The position numbers and the translations under genes were made by a program. A DNA stretch of 64,000 nucleotides from Oreohelix idahoensis (Eukaryota; Mollusca; Gastropoda; Stylommatophora; Oreohelicidae). Below, one piece after another: positions 57,358 through 64,000 of this stretch; the first letter of the stretch is position 1, and each line of letters starts with the position of its first letter. The DNA lies in the NCBI GenBank assembly GCA_024509875.1, contig JAMPIV010004247.1, positions 459,501-523,500 of the forward strand. The letters are read 5' to 3'. The notes below the pieces were generated by a model. It was not told the origin of the DNA, ran no database searches, and was given only the letters and a program-made list of their open reading frames with translations.

Positions 57358-57400
57358 CTGTAAATATGCTCACATTTTAAATTAAGTATATCTGAGAGAA

Positions 57401-58173
57401 TTACCATATATACTCGAGTATAAGGAGCAAATATGTTCCCCTTTTTTAGACCTTAAAAAACATACCCCGAATTATATTCGAGTAAAAAAAAAACAGATTT
57501 ATGAAACCGTTCAGTGTTGCCCCTTAATTTAGGCCTACCAAAAATCTATTTATAACTCAGGTCTCACTAGATACCGAGATCTCAATGCTACTTAACATCC
57601 TGATCAAACAACAAGTCACTTCTCAGATCCCAAAGCAAACATTCGACTGCCTGGAAAGCCTTGGCTTTTAAAAAAACGTCCTGAAAAATCATGATAGCAA
57701 TCTCCCCTAATAAAATGGAAGCATTTGAATATTACGGAAATCTATTTTTAACTCAGATATCGCTAAATACTGAGATCTCGTTGCTACTTAGCAATGACCA
57801 ACAACAGCAATCAGACTTTCTGGGTGAACAAACAAACTTTATAATTAAAAGGTTGAGAATTGGGCACGCAGGCCTGTCTGACATTCTGCCTTTCCTTTCT
57901 CTCATCTTTTATACTGAATTCATTTGCTCTCACATGCATTTTACATATTAATGAGGCGATTTCAATTGTTTTAAATGGGACAGGGTTATGATGAAAGTGA
58001 AAAATTTTGTGCAGAAAGCCAAGGAAATTCCAATGCAATGTAGGAATTTGGAACTGATGAAAAACTCATTCGACTTATAATTGGGTCTTACATTCTGGAT
58101 AGTTTTTAAGCCCTTAAAGTCTAGGGGTCGACTTCAGTCAGATCAACTTATGCTCGAGTACATACAGTACCTT
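57401..58173. mobile_element. Non-autonomous DNA transposon carrying a CR1 tail
   Basis: ACCATATATACTCGAGTATA at the left end pairs with the inverse of TATGCTCGAGTACATACAGT at the right end. Within it, 57840-57950 is an inverted copy of the CR1-like LINE 3' tail (AGAATTGGGCACGCAGGCC). No transposase present. It begins 43 bases upstream of the NBAS exon at 57357. Confidence 0.65.
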
Positions 58174-58194
58174 ACAATAAAAACAAAAAAACCC

Positions 58195-58400
58195 GCTGTG
58201 GCTGGTCTCCTTGTAGAAAACCTGCACCAAGTATTCATGTGCTCTAGCAGGGGAGGTTTCTGTGGAAATTTGTTTTACATGCTGAAGTTGCCAGCCTTAT
58301 ATTAGTCACATTGTACGACATGCCTAAGGAGGCAGTAGTCCTGTTCTTTCTTTGTCTCACCAGAGACACCTGGCAACTACATGGGGCACTACTCTATATG
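58195..58400 (+). repeat. Dispersed repeat R1, copy 4
   Basis: Contains AGTATTCATGTGCTCTAGCA, TTTACATGCTGAAGTTGCC and CTTTCTTTGTCTCACCAGAG, the same blocks as R1 copies at 13860 and, inverted, 55925. Confidence 0.6.
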
Positions 58401-58539
58401 CTTTTGTTAAGTTGCTTTTCAAATGTAGACAAGATGCAGACATGTTAATTAAAAAATGAAACAGTTGTAGACAAAGAATTAAAATAATTATTAAATGTTT
58501 TAATTCTGATTCTTACTGTAACAAGTCAATCTTCGAGGA

Positions 58540-59290
58540 AACTATGATAAGCAGACATTCTATAAGCAGAAGTACATTAGATGGTTCCAGCATGGGAACA
58601 TTGCTGACATCAAGGAAGCAAGAATAAAGAGGGGGATGTCATGAATGGCACAGGCTGAGGCAATTATTAGACAGGTGACCACAGCTGAAAATATATTCAA
58701 GGGGGAAGAGTGGAGTAAGTCAAGTGAGAACTGGACAAACTACCAGCAAGTCATTATCAATCTTGGCAGAGAGTGCAGATCTTGGGGCAGGCAGTGGGAA
58801 AGCAAAGCTGAAAATTAATCAATTGATAAATGATCATGCCAGGGATGATGATGCCATTGTGTACAATGATGGGTCTGTATTCTGTGGTGAGAAATGAGGA
58901 TGGGATTTCTCGACTAGAGTAAAGGGCAGGATTGTCGCTGAACATAGTGGGGCTTACAAGATAACAACGTCCAGCATGAGAATGGAGGCAGAGCAAGCTA
59001 CTGCAGCCAAAATGTGGCTGCCTGAAACTTCATTAACAAAGGTAGTTATTGTGTCAGACTCTCAGTCCATGCTTCAGAAGGTCCAAAAGGGATGCCTATG
59101 TCATGCATGAAAAACCTTCATAGAAGCCTTGAATCTTCAGGAACTGGTGTAGATCTAATGTCCTGGTCATGGCAATGAAAGAGCTGATAGACTAGCTTCA
59201 AAAGCACCCATAGTGTGTGCATGTGTGCACTGAATATGGATAAGGGAGAGATACCGAGGACAATTGATGATAGCCTATTAGAAAATGACA
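58540..59290 (+). pseudogene. Decayed retroelement RNase H domain
   Basis: The plus strand reads AIVYNDGSVFCGEK, then RMEAEQATAAKMWLPE, then VVIVSDSQSMLQKV, then CPGHGNERADRLASKAP. These are the RNase H motifs in the usual order, with stops between. It is probably a remnant of an I- or Jockey-like LINE or of another retroelement. The RT was not found upstream. 59291-59655 has nothing clear. Confidence 0.7.
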
Positions 59291-59655
59291 CTGTAAATTG
59301 ATGAATCATAAAAGTTAAGATTGCTGGAATTCGGCATCAAACGTAAGACTAGCAGGGATGGACATATGAGAGGATGCATTCAGCGATTCAACATGTATAC
59401 AACCAGCGTCTAACAGGAACAATTAGCATTCATACCCTTCAACATTTGCTGAGGTAGACTGAGCATGTATGGGTTTGCCAGAGTGCAGTAATGTCGATTC
59501 TGATCAACAATAAAAATAGCACCTTCTACTTATCCAGACTGCACTGCATAAGGGGCCATTCTGTGGTTGAGTATGTCTTATAATGTACTCCATGGTTATT
59601 TATATTTCCTTTCTGCATCCATTTGGTTACCTTTTGCATTTTACTTCTGGCATAC

Positions 59656-62280
59656 TGTCACGAAGTGGTTTTAAGTTTATAGAGTGTGCCTGAATGAAAG
59701 CAAGACCCTAGTATGAGAAAGTCTGAGAAAATAGAATTTAGATGGAAAATGACATGCCTGTGGACAGACGCGACTATTGGCTCAAGGGACAGAACCAGGA
59801 TTTGAATCTCCCCTTGCCGCTTCGTGACTTTAGACTGGCTATAGTCTCGCCCTCCTCTGACTTCCTTTAAATACAAGGAGATAAGGTGTATAAATACGAC
59901 CACAAACACTACTATACAGACAACATAGAGTAAGTATAGTAAAGAATAGAAGCTGATCCAGTAAATATTATATGTATATATTTATTTACATACAAGAAAA
60001 ACATAAAATGGCATATTACGTCATCAAGTCAGTCGATAGCGTGCACTGTTGCACGGCCTGGAAAAACCAAAGTAACAATTAAATTGAGAGACACTCAACC
60101 AAAAAAAACCTCAATCACATTCACTCTTCCTGTCACCCTGCTGAGGAACAATAAAAAATGGTTAGTGCTTTAAACCAAATCTAATTTGGTGGGGCTGTCA
60201 ACTTTTAGCCTCCACTCTCTAACACTAATAAATTTCTACTGTCTTAGTCTTGGTGACTCTTCCTCAACGAACGGCTACACAGCTTTTTACTAGTTAGGCG
60301 ATAGGCGCCGATAACTACACCACAAGAAATGCTAAAATAATAGACTTGGTTTTTTTCGAACGCAGACTCAGTGTCTATCCATCAAATGGATACTGAACAG
60401 ACCCTACTGGTCCTGTCTATTTTCTCCCTCCTTCTCTATCTTTCTCTCTTGAGCTCAGTGTCTCTCTAACACTCGAGGGCTGATGATGCGGCGTCTCCGT
60501 TACGCTCTTCTCTTGATTTCTATCAGGACCTAGGTATGGTAACCCTGTCACCTGTTCCTGATTTTGGTGATGACGATGTTCGGATATCAAGCATGAGGGA
60601 CTTGATTAACTGTAGACAAAACTTCTCTGCTGCTGAATAGCTTCCCTCTTTTAACCCGCTCCGGAGTTAGAGGAAAAAAACACAGCCTTGATTTCAGGCT
60701 GTACAAAATGAAACTAGTCTCCCGGCCACCTGCCGTTGCTAGAGACTATAATAGCGATGCTCTCGGCTGTATGATAAATAAACCTCGGTCCAGCTGAAGC
60801 ATAGGGACTTCCCTGCCAGAGACCATAGGGTAATTTTCTTTTGCTCCTGACGATACTCGAGTACACTGACCCTGAGATATGTCTTTTGCCGTGGATAATT
60901 TTATTTGACAAAATTATGCTCCCCACTGTTTCGCCGAGACTCGCTGAAATTAAAAGAAACAGCGTCTAATGTACACCCTTCTCTAAAATCGCTTATCTCT
61001 AACATATACGATACATAAAATAATTCTATACACGTGTCTCGTCAATCTCACTCCTTCTCCCCTTTCTCTCGTTCTTCACACAATACATAAAATACCACTA
61101 TCCCACGTGGCCTCTTCATCCCCCTCCTTCTACTAAAATCTGCCAGGTAAAATAAACAATATCCCAGACATCGTCTGACACGTTACATGGCCGTTACACA
61201 TGGCCGATCACGTGTTCAAACTTGACAAAAATAGGGAAATCCTTTTACCCATTAACATAGGAGTTTCCCCGGCTTACTCCTATTTAAATTAAATCTCGCT
61301 ATAGGAATAGTTTCCTCCCCTAAGCAGTATAATTCATTTACAACGTAAATCTGAACCCTCCGACAATATTTCTCACATTAAAGGCTCAGAAAAATTAGCG
61401 AACACACCAGGGATTTCCCCGTAAAATTACATTAGTAAATACACAGAAATAAATGGTGGTTTTACATAACATTCTACAAATATGGGCACACGTGTTTCTC
61501 ACAACTTCCCACACTCCTAACTACTGCCAAAATCATAGAAAGAATAAGCACACTGTTGCATTTACATCGTTCTTCAAAAAATGATAATGGATGGCACTAT
61601 CGTTTATTTTAAAACTGAAAAGTTACTGTCCCCCCCGAAGAAATTAACTACGGGCGAAATTCTCAAAAACCCACTAAGAAGAAAAACGATTAATAAAATA
61701 GTTACATACCGATTATCGTTTTTTTCTTCCTGCAATGGAGAACGATAAATCACGTAGTCTGACGGCCAGGCAATTATTTTTCATAGAGACCGAATCCCCG
61801 TTTTCTGTCTCATTATATACAAGAGAAACCGCCCACGCGGCTTCCCGTCCTACACAAATCGCGGACCAATGGGAGCGCTAGGAAAAATCAATACTAACAA
61901 CCTTTGCAAATCCCGCGTGCCGGAAAATTGCGTCACATTACGTGAGGCCTCGTGCTACTGACGCGTCATACAGGAGTGCCCGAAAATATCGATTTCTGTA
62001 AACAATGAAATCTACGGGAATCGTGAAAAATTCAGAAGGGGGTAAAACTGGCCGAGTGAAAAATAAACCTACCCCCATAAAATGAACCCATTAAAATTAC
62101 CTTCTCAAAATTACCAAACACGATATATTCACATGAGAAGAACCAAGGCAAACCCCATATAATTACAAAGAGAAGAGAAATGGTGAAAACTCGAACTAGA
62201 ACCACAGAATCGGGCATGAAATACAAAATAGACGACATAATCGGGCCGGATGAAAGTCAGAATTACAGTGTAGCATCACA
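59656..62280 (-). mobile_element. Solo LTR of family A, target duplication CATAC
   Basis: An inverted, diverged copy of the 35761-38464 LTR, 2625 bp. It starts (minus) TGTGATGCTACACTG and ends CACTTCGTGACA. It is flanked by CATAC at 59651-59655 and 62281-62285. Element loss by LTR-LTR recombination is the usual cause of such a structure. It keeps the acceptor-like TTTTAATTTCAG (60944 side) and the GTATGT site (61709 side). Confidence 0.92.
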
Positions 62281-62285
62281 CATAC

Positions 62286-62555
62286 TGTCAATCAGCTCTG
62301 GGAAATTTGATCTTCTCCATGGTGGAAATGTGCTGCACATCCAATTTCAGCAAGCATTTTTATTTGGGTTTATTTCTTTAGCCTTTGGTTGAAATTAGAG
62401 TTTCCCTTCTAGATGAGTTGCCACCCAAGGCTTGTAAGTCTCATCTACCTAGAGGTATTAGGATGCCAGAGACCCACCCTTGTTTCACCTCCTGCTAATT
62501 AAAACAGTCATGCCACAAGAAGGCCAACAGCTGAAGTTCTGCTGTCAGAAGCAAT
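62286..62555. repeat. Possible LINE-leader relative
   Basis: CCCTTCTAGATGAGTTGCC and the following block weakly resemble 30150-30230 in the young LINE leader. Otherwise nothing recognised. Confidence 0.3.
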
Positions 62556-62559
62556 ATGC

Positions 62560-62940
62560 TACATACGCCTCATCAGTCATCATGTGACGTATTCTTTCCA
62601 GAACGTTGTCTCCATTATAGCTGCTCTGAACGCATCACGATTCTGGGCAAGTCGACCTGCATCAGCCAAAGACAAGTTCAGACTCTCTGTGATGTCCTGG
62701 GTCCACCTTCGTCTAGGTCGACCCCTTCCCCTTTTTCCAGGGACCATGCGAAATCCATCACTGTTTTTTCCAGACTATTATGTCTTTTTATATGGCCGAA
62801 AAATTTCAGCTTCCTTACTGCGATGGTATTAAGGAGCCAATGTTCCTGTATGTTTAGTGAGTGCAGTACTTCTCTGTTGGTCTTTTTTTCTGTCCAGGGT
62901 ATTCTCAACATCCTTCTGTAGCATTTCATTTCGAATGATG
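62560..62940 (-). mobile_element. LINE C-terminal fragment
   Basis: The minus strand encodes MKCYRRMLRIPWTEKKTNRE and LKFFGHIKRHNSLEKTVMDF, then a GRPR-like end with DLDEGGPRTSQ. This is the typical C-terminus of RTE-like LINEs, after the RT. No complete element or target duplication seen. Confidence 0.72.
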
Positions 62941-64000
62941 TTGTAGTGGTTTTGTTGGTATTGTATGTTTGTTATGTTACCTAGGGTACTGTATGAGGTC
63001 AGTTGTGAAGGCTCCCGAGATAAAAGTTTATGTGAATTACAGAAGGCCCTTCTTACTACCACTACGACCTCAAACAGACCTATTCTACTAGAATGAATGT
63101 GGCTACGTTAAAAAGTCTAGGGTACTGAAATGTAATGTGTTGTGATAGAATATACAAACACACACAGGTAATTACTAAATCCAATAATATTAATAAAATC
63201 TAGAACACACTGAACTAACTCAGGCTGTTTTAGTTTTGAATTTTAACAATTTTCTCTTAAATTTATTTGTTCTGAACCAATGTTTTATTTTGGTCAGAAC
63301 ATATGAAAAGTTATGGAGTTATAAATTGAACGCATAAATATATGGCATAATAAAAAGGAAATTGTGTACATAAATATTTTATAAGACTGGTTAATATTTC
63401 TAATCTCTCTACTGTCTCTGGGGAGAACTATTACTGGATATGCTGTTGGGATGGTGTCATCACTCCCACTCTGTGTTTACTATAAGCTTTGTCCATTAAT
63501 TTATAGACTGTAGAAATGTTATTAATCACAAGGATTCAGTCAATTTTTTATAGGGGAAATATTTGTGGTGGTTTTGTAAAATGGTGAATCTTCAGCAGGC
63601 CACGTAGTCACTCATCTTGTCTGACTTGATCCGATGCTGGATTTCCGTGGCCCACTCCTCTCTGTAGCTGGAATATGATGCTAGACTGCACCGACACAAA
63701 CGTTAGGCGGCACACACATCTGCCTGTATATTCTTGATAAGGTATGTTGCACTACCTCTAGTGCCACAACAGAAACTCACAATTCTGAAACAAAAGTTGT
63801 TCTGTGTGTCAGTAATCTACCTACTGCACCACGCTTACACACAGCACAACACAACGACACTACACAGAATGGGTCAGATCTCTCTGACCAACACAGCACA
63901 TCTTACCCAGTTGTTCTCATATAGTATCAGTTCCCCAAGACTGCATTGCATCTGAGATATGTTCAATAGTTTCCTCTTTCCTTCAATAAGATAGGTAATA
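62941..64000. other. Unassigned intron DNA
   Basis: AT-rich, with a moderately GC-rich part at 63590-63720. I looked for further NBAS exons on the minus strand and found none I could support. Confidence 0.3.

Noticed and set aside
63590..63720. Possible upstream NBAS exon on the minus strand
   Set aside because: A short open stretch with an AG before it exists, but I see no similarity to NBAS.
1..64000. CRISPR arrays, operons, rRNA genes
   Set aside because: None seen. Direct repeats here are LTRs, microsatellites or minisatellites, and the gene structure is spliced eukaryotic.

Overview
The window is animal nuclear DNA. It carries spliced exons with GT/AG borders, non-LTR and LTR retrotransposons, tRNA-derived SINEs, and DNA transposons (Tc1, mariner, hAT-like, piggyBac-like) at high density. 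No bacterial feature is present. The repeat mix fits an invertebrate, possibly a mollusc, but I cannot fix the taxon from sequence alone.

The only host gene I recognise is on the minus strand: the middle-to-C-terminal part (Sec39-like region) of NBAS, a subunit of the Golgi-to-ER retrograde tethering complex. Fifteen exons lie between 57357 (upstream) and 1746 (downstream). Both gene ends are outside the window. Splice phases chain correctly through all junctions except the one between the exons at 20478-20702 and 18821-18887, where about 24 residues and one base of phase are missing.

The introns are filled with mobile DNA. From left to right they hold: a decayed LINE (1-1284); a foldback MITE and a SINE (1989-2702); a near-complete endonuclease/RT/RNase H LINE of I/Nimb type with 13-bp target duplications (4706-8710); a degenerate Tc1 element (11405-12932); decayed LINE pieces (15.9-18.1 kb); an internally deleted mariner (22195-23151); a young LINE with an intact 1064-codon ORF and 12-bp target duplications (26444-30411); and several SINEs and LINE tails.

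The 26.5-kb intron between the exons at 57236 and 30682 also holds two Ty3/Gypsy-related elements. Element A (35761-44810, plus strand) has 2.5-2.7-kb LTRs and encodes Gag and protease, but an antisense LINE fragment occupies the place of the rest of pol. Element B (47273-55798, minus strand) has 1.9-kb LTRs and a long pol ORF whose order is protease-integrase-RT-RNase H. That is copia-like order with Gypsy-type domains, as in the Gmr1 group. Element A sits inside CR1-type LINE DNA that itself interrupts an older family-A LTR. A family-B solo LTR is nested in that LTR's other half. Element B is nested in a TTAA-flanked MITE. A further family-A solo LTR lies at 59656-62280. Exact 5-bp target duplications date these nestings relative to each other.

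The host gene and the mobile elements do not cooperate in any visible way; the elements are intronic passengers. The main biological interest is the unusual LTR-element lineage and its chimeric derivative.
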